NCBI RefSeq assembly: GCF_044239695.1
Contig: NZ_JBIIAW010000109.1
Coordinates: 1-8,929 of the forward strand
Length of the DNA stretch: 8,929 bases
Reading direction: 5' to 3'
Source of the DNA: Pseudolysinimonas_A sp044239695
GTDB lineage: Bacteria > Actinomycetota > Actinomycetes > Actinomycetales > Microbacteriaceae
Of this stretch, positions 1-6,196 are shown one piece after another; position 1 is the stretch's first letter, and each line of letters opens with the position of its first letter. The translations under genes and the position numbers were made by a program. The notes beneath the pieces were generated by a model. It saw only the letters and a list, made by a program, of their open reading frames with translations, was not told the DNA's origin and searched no databases.

Positions 1-539
1 TCGGCGGGTCCGACGACCGCGGCACCCGCGCCGTCGCCGAGCAGGAACGAGATCGAGCGATCTTCGGGATGCACGTACTGCGAGAGCTTCTCGGCCCCGA
101 CGACGAGCACGTACTCGGCGGCACCGCTGCGGATGAGCGCGTCGGCCTGCGCGATCGCGTAGGTGTAGCCGGCGCACGCGGCGCTGATGTCGTACGCGGG
201 AGCGGGGGCGGCGCCGACCTTCTCGGCCAGCAGCGAAGCCATCGACGGGGTTACGGCCACGTTGCTGATCGTCGAGACGAGCACCGCGCCGATCTGGTCC
301 GGGCGGATGCCGGCCTTCGCGATCGCCTCGTTGGCCGCGGTCTCGGCGAGGTCGATCGCATCCACGCCCTTGCTCGCGCGCTTGCGGGTGATGATGCCGG
401 TGCGCTGCCGGATCCACTCGTCGCTCGAGTCGATCGGGCCGACGAGATCGTCGTTGGGCACGGTGAGGTCGCCGCGGGCAGCCCCGAGGGAGAGGATGCG
501 GGTGTACTTCGGGCCCTCGGCCTGCTTCAGGGTGGTCAT
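1..539 (-). CDS. fabH: 3-oxoacyl-ACP synthase III (KAS III), N-terminal 179 residues; cut by left window edge
   Basis: This enzyme starts type II fatty-acid synthesis in the cytoplasm by condensing an acyl-CoA primer with malonyl-ACP. In Gram-positive bacteria the primer is often a branched short-chain acyl-CoA. The visible part carries the WIRQRTGI segment (about residues 42-49), the active-site cysteine Cys122 in DISAACAGYTYA, and LLGDGAGAAV near residue 166. The catalytic His and Asn lie beyond the window. The ATG start at 539-537 overlaps the fabD stop as ATGA, so translation is probably coupled to fabD. Family knowledge predicts acpP and fabF next, outside the window. The frame is intact as far as it can be read. 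Assignment is firm; starter preference is not readable from this fragment. Confidence 0.95.
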   Translation of the reverse strand, partial: MTTLKQAEGPKYTRILSLGAARGDLTVPNDDLVGPIDSSDEWIRQRTGIITRKRASKGVDAIDLAETAANEAIAKAGIRPDQIGAVLVSTISNVAVTPSMASLLAEKVGAAPAPAYDISAACAGYTYAIAQADALIRSGAAEYVLVVGAEKLSQYVHPEDRSISFLLGDGAGAAVVGPA

Positions 540-1450
540 GAGTTCTCAATCAGTTCGAGGGCGGCCGGGATGTCGTCGGGCGTCTTGACCGCCACGGTGG
601 GCAGGCCCTTGAGGCCGCGCTTGGCGAGGCCGACGAGGGCGCCGGCCGGGGCGAGTTCGACGAGACCGGTGACGCCGGCCTGCTCGAACGCCGCCATGCA
701 GAGGTCCCAGCGCACCGGATTCGCGACCTGGCCGACCAGGAGGTCGACGAACGCCGCTCCCGAGGTCACCGTCGAGCCGTCGCGGTTGGTCCAGATCGTC
801 GTCGCCGGGTCGCTCGCCGTCACACCGGCGGCGGCGGCGCGGAGGCGCTCGACGGCGGGATGCATGTACCGGGTGTGGAACGCACCCGCGACCTGCAGCG
901 GGATGACGCGGGATCCCGCCGGCGGGTCCTCGGCGAGCCGGCCGAGCGCGGCGAGGTCGCCTGCGACGACCAGCTGCCCGCCGCCGTTGTAGTTCGCGGG
1001 GGAGAGGCCGAGCTCCTCGAGTTTCGCGAGCAGCTCGTTCTCGTCGCCGCCGATGACGGCGCTCATCCCGGTCGCCTCGAGCGAAGCCGCTTCGGCCATC
1101 GCTCGACCTCGCTCGCTCACGAGGGCGAGAGCGTCGGCATCGGTCAGGATGCCGGCGGCTGCCGCCGCGGCGAACTCGCCGACCGAGTGCCCGGCGACCC
1201 CGGCGAGCCGATCCCGGTGTCCGGCGAGCGCGCCGAAGGCGAGGAGGGAGGCGGCGACGATGAGCGGCTGCGCCACGGCCGTGTCGCGGATGGTGTCGGC
1301 GTCGGAGACCGTGCCGTGCGCGACGAGGTCGAGCTCGGCGGCCTCCGCGAGCGCGCCGAGATGGTCGGCGAAGCGGGGCTCCGCGAGCCAGGGGGCCAGG
1401 AATCCGGGGGTCTGCGATCCCTGTCCGGGCGCGACGACGACGACACTCAC
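536..1450 (-). CDS. fabD: malonyl-CoA:ACP transacylase
   Basis: The protein transfers malonyl from malonyl-CoA to acyl carrier protein, supplying the extender unit for FabH and FabF. With the start chosen here it has 304 residues, normal for FabD. Visible motifs are GQGSQ (9-13), the nucleophile motif GHSVGE with Ser89, RGRAM around 114-118, a NYNGGGQLVVAG stretch near 153-164, and the catalytic His192 in GAFHTRYMHP. A GTG at 1450-1448 gives MSVVVVAPGQGSQ, matching how the family begins, and has AGGA nine bases upstream. An in-frame GTG at 1471 would add seven unlikely residues. The gene lies 121 bases after fasR and overlaps fabH by four bases, so fabD is probably the first gene of the fab operon, a known FasR target in Streptomyces. 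Confidence 0.95.
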   Translation of the reverse strand: MSVVVVAPGQGSQTPGFLAPWLAEPRFADHLGALAEAAELDLVAHGTVSDADTIRDTAVAQPLIVAASLLAFGALAGHRDRLAGVAGHSVGEFAAAAAAGILTDADALALVSERGRAMAEAASLEATGMSAVIGGDENELLAKLEELGLSPANYNGGGQLVVAGDLAALGRLAEDPPAGSRVIPLQVAGAFHTRYMHPAVERLRAAAAGVTASDPATTIWTNRDGSTVTSGAAFVDLLVGQVANPVRWDLCMAAFEQAGVTGLVELAPAGALVGLAKRGLKGLPTVAVKTPDDIPAALELIENS

Positions 1451-1475
1451 GAGAGTCCATCCTGCCAGCACCGGG

Positions 1476-1487
1476 CCACGCCCGTGG
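1476..1487. repeat. short inverted repeat CCACG-CC-CGTGG upstream of fabD
   Basis: Perfect five-base arms (1476-1480 and 1483-1487) separated by two bases end 26 bases and more before the fabD GTG. It could be half of an operator for a dimeric regulator such as FasR, or a small hairpin in the fabD leader. In such GC-rich DNA short inverted repeats arise by chance, so function is only suggested by position. Confidence 0.3.
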
Positions 1488-1503
1488 GGGCGACTCGACG
1501 AAG

Positions 1504-1529
1504 AACCGGCCGGATCGTTGGGCGATTCC
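1504..1529 (-). promoter_or_regulatory. candidate ECF-type promoter for fabD-fabH (GGAAT-N18-GTT)
   Basis: On the minus strand GGAAT (1529-1525) is followed after exactly 18 bases by GTT (1506-1504). This matches the -35/-10 pattern known for SigR/SigH-type oxidative-stress sigma factors of actinobacteria. Transcription would begin near 1497, leaving a leader of about 47 bases before the fabD GTG. The spacer contains the palindrome CCGGCCGG (1506-1513 on the plus strand, overlapping the -10). No sigma-70-like hexamer pair is obvious in the same gap. Eight specified bases can occur by chance, and the assignment is by pattern only. Confidence 0.35.
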
Positions 1530-1556
1530 TACGAACGCCGGGTCTCAGCGGCCCAG

Positions 1557-1571
1557 CCCGCCTGGGGCGGG
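1557..1571 (-). terminator. GC hairpin directly after the fasR stop codon
   Basis: The six-base arms CCCGCC (1557-1562) and GGCGGG (1566-1571) with a three-base loop touch the fasR stop codon. The stem is very stable but has no following T-run on the minus strand, so it is not a classical intrinsic terminator. It may protect the 3' end of the aceE-fasR message or partly separate it from fabD-fabH. A competing pairing of GCCCAG (1551-1556) with the CTGGG inside the hairpin is also possible. Confidence 0.4.
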
Positions 1572-2774
1572 TCAGCGGTCGGGGTTCGTCTTCGGCGGGC
1601 CGGCGATCGCCCCGACGATGAGCGCCGACTGCAGGATCAGGGCCTCGCGTGCCCCGGTCGCGTCGTAGCCGATCACGTCAGAGATGCGCTTGAGGCGGTA
1701 GCGCACGGTGTTGGGGTGCACGAACAGCTCCCGCGCCGTCGCCTCCAGCGAGCGGCCGTTGTCGAGGTAGCACCACAGCGTCGTCAACAGCTCGGTCGAG
1801 TGGTCCTGAAGGGGACGGTAGATCCGGTTGATGAGGGTCGAGCGGGCGAGCGGGTCGCCGGCGAAGGCGCGCTCCGGAAGCAGGTCGTCGGCGAGGGCGG
1901 GTCTCGGGGCGTTGCGCCAGGCCCGAGCCACCGCGAAGCCGGCGAGCGCTGCCTTGGCGCTCCGGGCCGCCTCGAGCAGGGAGGGGACGGCGTGTCCGAG
2001 CACCAGATGTCCGGGGCCGAATCCCGGCTCGAGTTCGCCGGCGATCTCCAGGAACGGCCGCGACTCTGTCGTCGACTCTGCGGCGCCTTCGGCGTCCGGA
2101 TGCGCGTCGACCCGGCCGATGACGATCACCAGCCGACTGCCCTGCACCCCGATGAGCACGTCGGCGTCGAGATGGCGCGCGGTGCGGCGCAGCATGTCGA
2201 CGTCGAGCATGCGCGGGGCCGTACCGACGAGCACGCTGACCTCGCCGTGCCCGTTCCAGCCGAGCGCTGCGATCCGGCTGGGCAGCTCGGAGTCGTACTC
2301 GCCGGTGAGGATCGAGTCGACGACGAGGGCTTCGAGACGCGCGTCCCAGAGTCCGCGAGCCTCGGCGGCGCGGGCGTAGACGTCGGCCGCGGCGAAGGCG
2401 ATCTCGCGCGAGTAGAGCAGGATCGCCTCGCGCAGGCTCTCGTCGTCGTTCTTGACCCGCTGTTCGACGATCTCGACGGTGACCCGGATGAGCTGCAGCG
2501 TCTGCTGGAGGCTGACCGAGCGGAGGAGCTCGCGGGGTGCTGCGCCGAAGACATCCGCGGCGATCCAGGGGATCGATTTGGGGTCGTCGAACCAGGAGAT
2601 GAACGAGGTGATGCCCGCCTGGGCGACCAGACCGACGGCGCTGCGCCGGCCCGGCGGCATGTCGCGGTACCACGGCAGCGTGTCCTCGAGGCGTTTCAGA
2701 GTCGCCGTCGAGAGCTCGCCCGACAGCGTCCGCAGCCAGGCGAGGGTCTGCTGCTTGGTGCGCGCAGCTGCCAC
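1572..2774 (-). CDS. fasR: FasR-like PucR-family transcriptional activator of fatty-acid synthesis genes
   Basis: A 400-residue cytoplasmic regulator of the PucR/CdaR type. It has an N-terminal, mostly helical part (about 1-160), a central region with alternating strands and helices resembling the CdaR GGDEF-like module (about 165-300), and a C-terminal PucR-type helix-turn-helix (about 341-364) containing the diagnostic ELFVHPNTVRYRLKRI. In Streptomyces the homologue FasR sits just upstream of fabD-fabH-acpP-fabF and activates it; the same position here supports the name, while the regulatory role is inferred. The start is GTG at 2774, the only reasonable start because an in-frame stop lies 18 bases upstream. 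The Shine-Dalgarno match is weak. The gap to aceE is only 15 bases, so the gene is probably read on the aceE message, possibly with reinitiation. Confidence 0.88.
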   Translation of the reverse strand: MAAARTKQQTLAWLRTLSGELSTATLKRLEDTLPWYRDMPPGRRSAVGLVAQAGITSFISWFDDPKSIPWIAADVFGAAPRELLRSVSLQQTLQLIRVTVEIVEQRVKNDDESLREAILLYSREIAFAAADVYARAAEARGLWDARLEALVVDSILTGEYDSELPSRIAALGWNGHGEVSVLVGTAPRMLDVDMLRRTARHLDADVLIGVQGSRLVIVIGRVDAHPDAEGAAESTTESRPFLEIAGELEPGFGPGHLVLGHAVPSLLEAARSAKAALAGFAVARAWRNAPRPALADDLLPERAFAGDPLARSTLINRIYRPLQDHSTELLTTLWCYLDNGRSLEATARELFVHPNTVRYRLKRISDVIGYDATGAREALILQSALIVGAIAGPPKTNPDR

Positions 2775-2789
2775 CGGAGTGTCGGGACC

Positions 2790-5534
2790 CTAGCTCTCGC
2801 CGCCGGCGGCCCCGGAGGTGCCGGCGGCGACGTCGTAGAGCCGGTACCGCTCGATCGCCTGGGCGGGGGCATCGGCCGCCACCTCGCCGCGACGCGCGAG
2901 CGACTGCAGCACGCGCACCACGATCGACGGGCCGTCGATCTTGAAGTACCGGCGGGCGGCCGCGCGGGTGTCGCTGAACCCGAAGCCGTCGGCACCGAGG
3001 GTCAGGTACTCGCCGGGCACGAAGGGCCGGATCTGGTCCTGCACGGCGTGCATGAAGTCGGACACCCCGACGAACGGACCCTCCGCACCCTGGAGCTTCG
3101 ACCAGAGGTACGGGATCTGCGGCGCCTCCTGCGGATACAGGAAGTTGTGCTCGTCGGCGGCGAGGCCGTCGCGGCGCAGCTCGGTCCAGGACGTGACGCT
3201 CCAGACGTCCGCGGCGACGTTCCAGTCGCGCGCGAGCAGCTCCTGCGCCTCGAGCGCCCACGGCACGCCGACGCCCGAGGCGAGCAGCTGCGCCTTCGGG
3301 CCGAAGCCGTCGGAGCCTTTCAGCTTGTGGATGCCCTTGAGGATGCCCTCGACGTCGACGTTCTCCGGCTCCGCGGGCTGCAGCATCGGCTCGTTGTAGA
3401 GCGTGATGTAGTACATGACGTTCGGGTCCGGGTGGCTCGGTTTGCCATCAGCATCGGCCCCGTACATCCGCTCCAGGCCGTCGCGCACGATGTGGCCGAG
3501 CTCGAAGCCGTACGCCGGGTCGTAGGAGACGACGGCGGGGTTCGTCGACGACAGCAGGTGCGAGTGACCGTCGGCGTGCTGGAGCCCTTCGCCGGTCAGC
3601 GTCGTGCGTCCCGCGGTCGCGCCCATGATGAAGCCGCGCGCCATCTGGTCGCCTGCCGCCCACATCGCGTCGCCGGTGCGCTGGAACCCGAACATCGAGT
3701 AGAAGACGTAGAACGGGATGAGCGGCTCGGCCTGCGTGGCGTAGGACGTACCGATCGCGGTGAAGGCCGCGAAGGCGCCGGCCTCGTTGATGCCGGTGTG
3801 CAGGATCTGGCCCTGCGGGCTCTCCTTGTAGGCCAGCAGCAGCTCGCGGTCGACCGACGTGTAGTGCTGCCCGTTCGGGTTGTAGATCTTCGCCGTCGGG
3901 AAGTAGGCGTCCATGCCGAACGTGCGCGCCTCATCCGGGATGATCGGCACGACGCGCTGACCCATGCCCTTGTCGCGCAGCAGGTCCTTGAGCAGCCGCG
4001 CGAACGCCATCGTCGTGGCGACCGGTTGCTTGCCGGAGCCCTTCTTCATGTCCGCGTAGACGTCGTCGCCGGGCAGTGCGACCTGGGTGTACTTCGAGCG
4101 CCGCTCCGGCACGTAGCCGCCGAGCTCGCGGCGGCGCTCCTGGAGGTACTGGATCGCCGGGTCGTCTGCGCCGGGGTGGTAGTACGGCGGCTGGTACGGG
4201 TCGGCTTCGAGCTGCGCGTCGGTGATCGGGATGCGCATCTCGTCGCGGAACTGCTTGAGGTTGTCCAGCGTCAGCTTCTTCATCTGGTGGGTCGCGTTGC
4301 GGCCCTCGAAGGACGGTCCCAGGCCGTAGCCCTTGACCGTCTTGGCGAGGATGACGGTCGGCTGACCCTTGTGCTCGCTCGCCGCCTTGAACGCGGCGTA
4401 CACCTTGCGGTAGTCGTGACCGCCGCGCTTGAGGTTCCACAGCTGGTCGTCGGTGAGGTCCTTCACCAGTTCGGCGGTCACCGGGTCGCGGCCGAAGAAG
4501 TTCTCGCGCACGTACGCGCCCGACTCGGCCTTGTAGGTCTGGTAGTCGCCGTCGGGGGTGACGTTCATCAAGTTGACGAGCGCGCCCGTGGTGTCCTTGG
4601 CGAGCAGGTCGTCCCACTCGCGGCCCCAGACGACCTTGATGACGTTCCAGCCGGCACCGCGGAAGAACGACTCCAGCTCCTGGATGATCTTGCCGTTGCC
4701 GCGCACGGGACCGTCGAGGCGCTGCAGGTTGCAGTTGATGACGAAGTTGAGGTTGTCGAGCTTGTCGTTCGCCGCCCACTGGAGCGCGCCGCGGCTCTCG
4801 ACCTCATCCATCTCGCCGTCGCCGAGGAACGCCCACACCTGCTGGTCGGAGGCGTCCTTGATGCCGCGGTTGGTCAGGTAGCGGTTCGCCTGCGCCTGGT
4901 GGATGGCGTTGATCGGGCCGAGCCCCATCGACACCGTCGGAAACTCCCAGAACTGGGGCATCAGGCGCGGGTGCGGGTACGACGAGATGCCGTTCGGCGC
5001 CTGCGACTTCTCCTGCCGGAACGCGGAGAGCTGCTGCTCGCTCATCCGGCCCTCGAGGAAGGCGCGGGCGTACATGCCGGGGGAGGCGTGGCCCTGGTAG
5101 AAGATCTGGTCCCCGCCGCCTGGGTGGTCCTGCCCGCGGAAGAACCAGTTGTGGCCGACCTCGTAGAGTGCGGCCGACGACGCGTAGGTGGAGATGTGGC
5201 CGCCGACGGCGACCCCGGGGCGCTGCGCCCGGTGCACCGTGATCGCGGCGTTCCAGCGGATCCAGGCGCGGTAGCGGCGCTCGACCTCCTCGTCGCCGGG
5301 GAACTCGGGCTCGTTCTCCGGGGCGATCGTGTTGATGTAGTCGGTCGTCGGCACCATCGGCACGCCGAGCTGCAGGTCCTTCGAGCGCTTGAGCAGGCTC
5401 AGCATCACGTCGCGACCGCGGCCGCGGCCCCTCGCGCTCACAAGTGAGTCGAGCGACTCCTGCCATTCCGCCGTCTCGTCGGGATCGACGTCGGTGTGGT
5501 TGACCGAATAGGGGTCCTGGTCGTTGACGGGCAC
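2790..5534 (-). CDS. aceE: pyruvate dehydrogenase E1 component, homodimeric type
   Basis: The thiamine diphosphate enzyme decarboxylates pyruvate and passes the acetyl group to the lipoyl E2 of the pyruvate dehydrogenase complex, making acetyl-CoA. It has 914 residues, full length for this family. Visible are GGHISTYASS (111-120), the ThDP/Mg motif GDGEMDE (238-244) with the paired NCNLQRLDG (267-275), KTVKGYGLG (398-406), the loop His416 in NATHQMKKL, the cofactor-activating Glu584 in INEAGAFAAF, and HADGHSH (653-659). GTG at 5534 is preferred because GTGAGG sits six bases upstream and the product begins MPVNDQDPYS; an in-frame GTG at 5546 would add four residues. The fasR-like gene follows at 15 bases, tying acetyl-CoA supply to the lipid regulator. 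E2 and E3 genes are not in the window. Confidence 0.97.
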   Translation of the reverse strand: MPVNDQDPYSVNHTDVDPDETAEWQESLDSLVSARGRGRGRDVMLSLLKRSKDLQLGVPMVPTTDYINTIAPENEPEFPGDEEVERRYRAWIRWNAAITVHRAQRPGVAVGGHISTYASSAALYEVGHNWFFRGQDHPGGGDQIFYQGHASPGMYARAFLEGRMSEQQLSAFRQEKSQAPNGISSYPHPRLMPQFWEFPTVSMGLGPINAIHQAQANRYLTNRGIKDASDQQVWAFLGDGEMDEVESRGALQWAANDKLDNLNFVINCNLQRLDGPVRGNGKIIQELESFFRGAGWNVIKVVWGREWDDLLAKDTTGALVNLMNVTPDGDYQTYKAESGAYVRENFFGRDPVTAELVKDLTDDQLWNLKRGGHDYRKVYAAFKAASEHKGQPTVILAKTVKGYGLGPSFEGRNATHQMKKLTLDNLKQFRDEMRIPITDAQLEADPYQPPYYHPGADDPAIQYLQERRRELGGYVPERRSKYTQVALPGDDVYADMKKGSGKQPVATTMAFARLLKDLLRDKGMGQRVVPIIPDEARTFGMDAYFPTAKIYNPNGQHYTSVDRELLLAYKESPQGQILHTGINEAGAFAAFTAIGTSYATQAEPLIPFYVFYSMFGFQRTGDAMWAAGDQMARGFIMGATAGRTTLTGEGLQHADGHSHLLSSTNPAVVSYDPAYGFELGHIVRDGLERMYGADADGKPSHPDPNVMYYITLYNEPMLQPAEPENVDVEGILKGIHKLKGSDGFGPKAQLLASGVGVPWALEAQELLARDWNVAADVWSVTSWTELRRDGLAADEHNFLYPQEAPQIPYLWSKLQGAEGPFVGVSDFMHAVQDQIRPFVPGEYLTLGADGFGFSDTRAAARRYFKIDGPSIVVRVLQSLARRGEVAADAPAQAIERYRLYDVAAGTSGAAGGES

Positions 5535-5600
5535 CGGTGGCCTCACAGAGTGGTTCGACGCTGGTAGAGCGTGCTGGGTGGCTTTGAGGATGCGACCTTG

Positions 5601-5627
5601 TGGATCGCGGCGCGAAGCGCCACTCCA
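5601..5627. repeat. interrupted palindrome TGGA-GGCGC-GAA-GCGCC-TCCA
   Basis: GGCGC (5609-5613) and GCGCC (5617-5621) pair perfectly around GAA, and the flanks TGGA (5601-5604) and TCCA (5624-5627) extend the symmetry across an internal mismatch of four versus two bases. It lies in the aceE upstream region. It could be an operator, or a hairpin near the 5' end of the aceE transcript if that starts at the TAGAGT box. Confidence 0.4.
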
Positions 5628-5662
5628 CTCTAGTTGTCACAGCCCTTGTGCATCCTGAGGCG

Positions 5663-5668
5663 TATGAT
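5663..5668 (+). promoter_or_regulatory. candidate -10 hexamer for the peroxiredoxin gene
   Basis: TATGAT differs from the housekeeping -10 consensus at one position and is the best such hexamer in an otherwise GC-rich gap. A TTGTCA at 5634-5639 would be a good -35, but the spacing of 23 bases is too long for ordinary sigma-70 use. Actinobacterial promoters often lack a clear -35. Transcription would start near 5675. Confidence 0.4.
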
Positions 5669-5679
5669 CGGCGGCTGGA

Positions 5680-5708
5680 CCTTCGGACTCCCCGTCCGGG
5701 TCGGAAGG
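5680..5708 (+). promoter_or_regulatory. leader hairpin covering the peroxiredoxin Shine-Dalgarno sequence
   Basis: CCTTC (5680-5684) pairs with GAAGG (5704-5708), and the adjacent GGAC (5685-5688) pairs with GTCC (5694-5697) around a five-base loop, leaving GGGTCG as a bulge on the 3' side. The paired GAAGG is part of the ribosome binding site GGAAGGAAG (5703-5711) ahead of the ATG at 5723. The fold could therefore dampen translation. No known riboswitch class is recognised. Confidence 0.35.
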
Positions 5709-5722
5709 AAGCACGAGCAGCC

Positions 5723-6196
5723 ATGGCTCTCGAGAACGACACCCAGGCACCCGATTTCGACCTCGCCAACCAGTTCGGCGAGCACGTGCGGTTGAGCGAC
5801 TTCCGCGGCGTCAAGCCCGTCGCTCTCGTCTTCTTCCCCCTCGCCTTCTCGGGCGTCTGCACCGGCGAGCTGTGCGCGCTGCGCGACAACCTCGACATCT
5901 TCACCGACCACGAGGTCGAGCTGCTCGGCATCTCGGTCGACTCGAAGGCGACCCTGCGCGCGTTCGCCGAGCAGGAGGGCTACGACTTCCAGCTGCTCGC
6001 CGACTTCTGGCCGCACGGGGCCGTCGCCAAGGAGTACGGCGTGTTCCTCGAGGAGAAGGGCTTCGCGAACCGCGCGACCTTCGTGATCGACGTCAAGGGC
6101 GTCATCCGTGCCTCGTTCATCACCGCACCCGGCGAGCCGCGCTCGATCGAGGAGTACAAGGCGGCACTCGACGAGGTCCGCGCGGTGCGCGTCTAG
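5723..6196 (+). CDS. ahpE: AhpE/BCP-type peroxiredoxin
   Basis: A 157-residue cytoplasmic thiol peroxidase that should reduce hydrogen peroxide and organic peroxides using a low-molecular-weight thiol or a redoxin partner. The thioredoxin-fold core carries the active site PLAFSGVC with peroxidatic Cys46; the usual Thr of PxxxTxxC is Ser43 here, a tolerated change. Arg118 in FANRATFVID is the conserved active-site arginine. A second cysteine, Cys51, stands five residues after Cys46, the spacing of the resolving cysteine in E. coli BCP, whereas M. tuberculosis AhpE lacks it. The start is ATG at 5723, preceded by GGAAGGAAG (5703-5711); the open frame further upstream has no family similarity. 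It is divergent from aceE, and its TAG stop shares a CTAG with the convergent downstream gene. Family assignment is firm; the reductant is unknown. Confidence 0.93.
   Translation: MALENDTQAPDFDLANQFGEHVRLSDFRGVKPVALVFFPLAFSGVCTGELCALRDNLDIFTDHEVELLGISVDSKATLRAFAEQEGYDFQLLADFWPHGAVAKEYGVFLEEKGFANRATFVIDVKGVIRASFITAPGEPRSIEEYKAALDEVRAVRV

Larger units (their letters stand above)
5535..5722. promoter_or_regulatory. divergent control region between aceE and the peroxiredoxin gene
   Basis: This 188-base gap must hold the promoters of both divergent genes. On the plus strand it contains a -10-like TATGAT. On the minus strand TAGAGT (5632-5627) fits TAnnnT and could serve aceE, but no convincing -35 lies 16-18 bases upstream. 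Copies of CTTGTG at 5597-5602 and 5645-5650, and the inverted pair AGGATGC (5587-5593) / GCATCCT (5650-5656), may be chance or regulator contacts. I see no small open frame with a good ribosome binding site. Confidence 0.6.

Noticed and set aside
1451..1471. A seven-codon upstream start for fabD at a GTG.
   Set aside because: The GTG at 1450 gives the family-typical beginning of the protein and has AGGA nine bases upstream.
1053..5447. A 1464-codon open frame on the plus strand antisense to fabD, fasR and aceE.
   Set aside because: It has low-complexity Arg/Val/Leu/Gly-rich composition, matches no family I recognise, and is fully opposed by three well-supported genes. Long stop-free antisense frames are expected from strong GC bias at third codon positions.
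5587..5656. Inverted AGGATGC / GCATCCT pair and repeated CTTGTG in the aceE-ahpE gap.
   Set aside because: The elements are short, 56 and 42 bases apart, and show no further symmetry; chance is a sufficient explanation.
5634..5668. A full sigma-70 promoter made of TTGTCA and TATGAT.
   Set aside because: The spacer is 23 bases, well outside the usual 16-19, so only the -10 hexamer is kept as a candidate.
5600..5722. An upstream extension of ahpE by 41 codons in the same frame.
   Set aside because: The added residues have no peroxiredoxin similarity, would run through the -10-like box and leader hairpin, and the ATG at 5723 has a good ribosome site and family-typical N-terminus.
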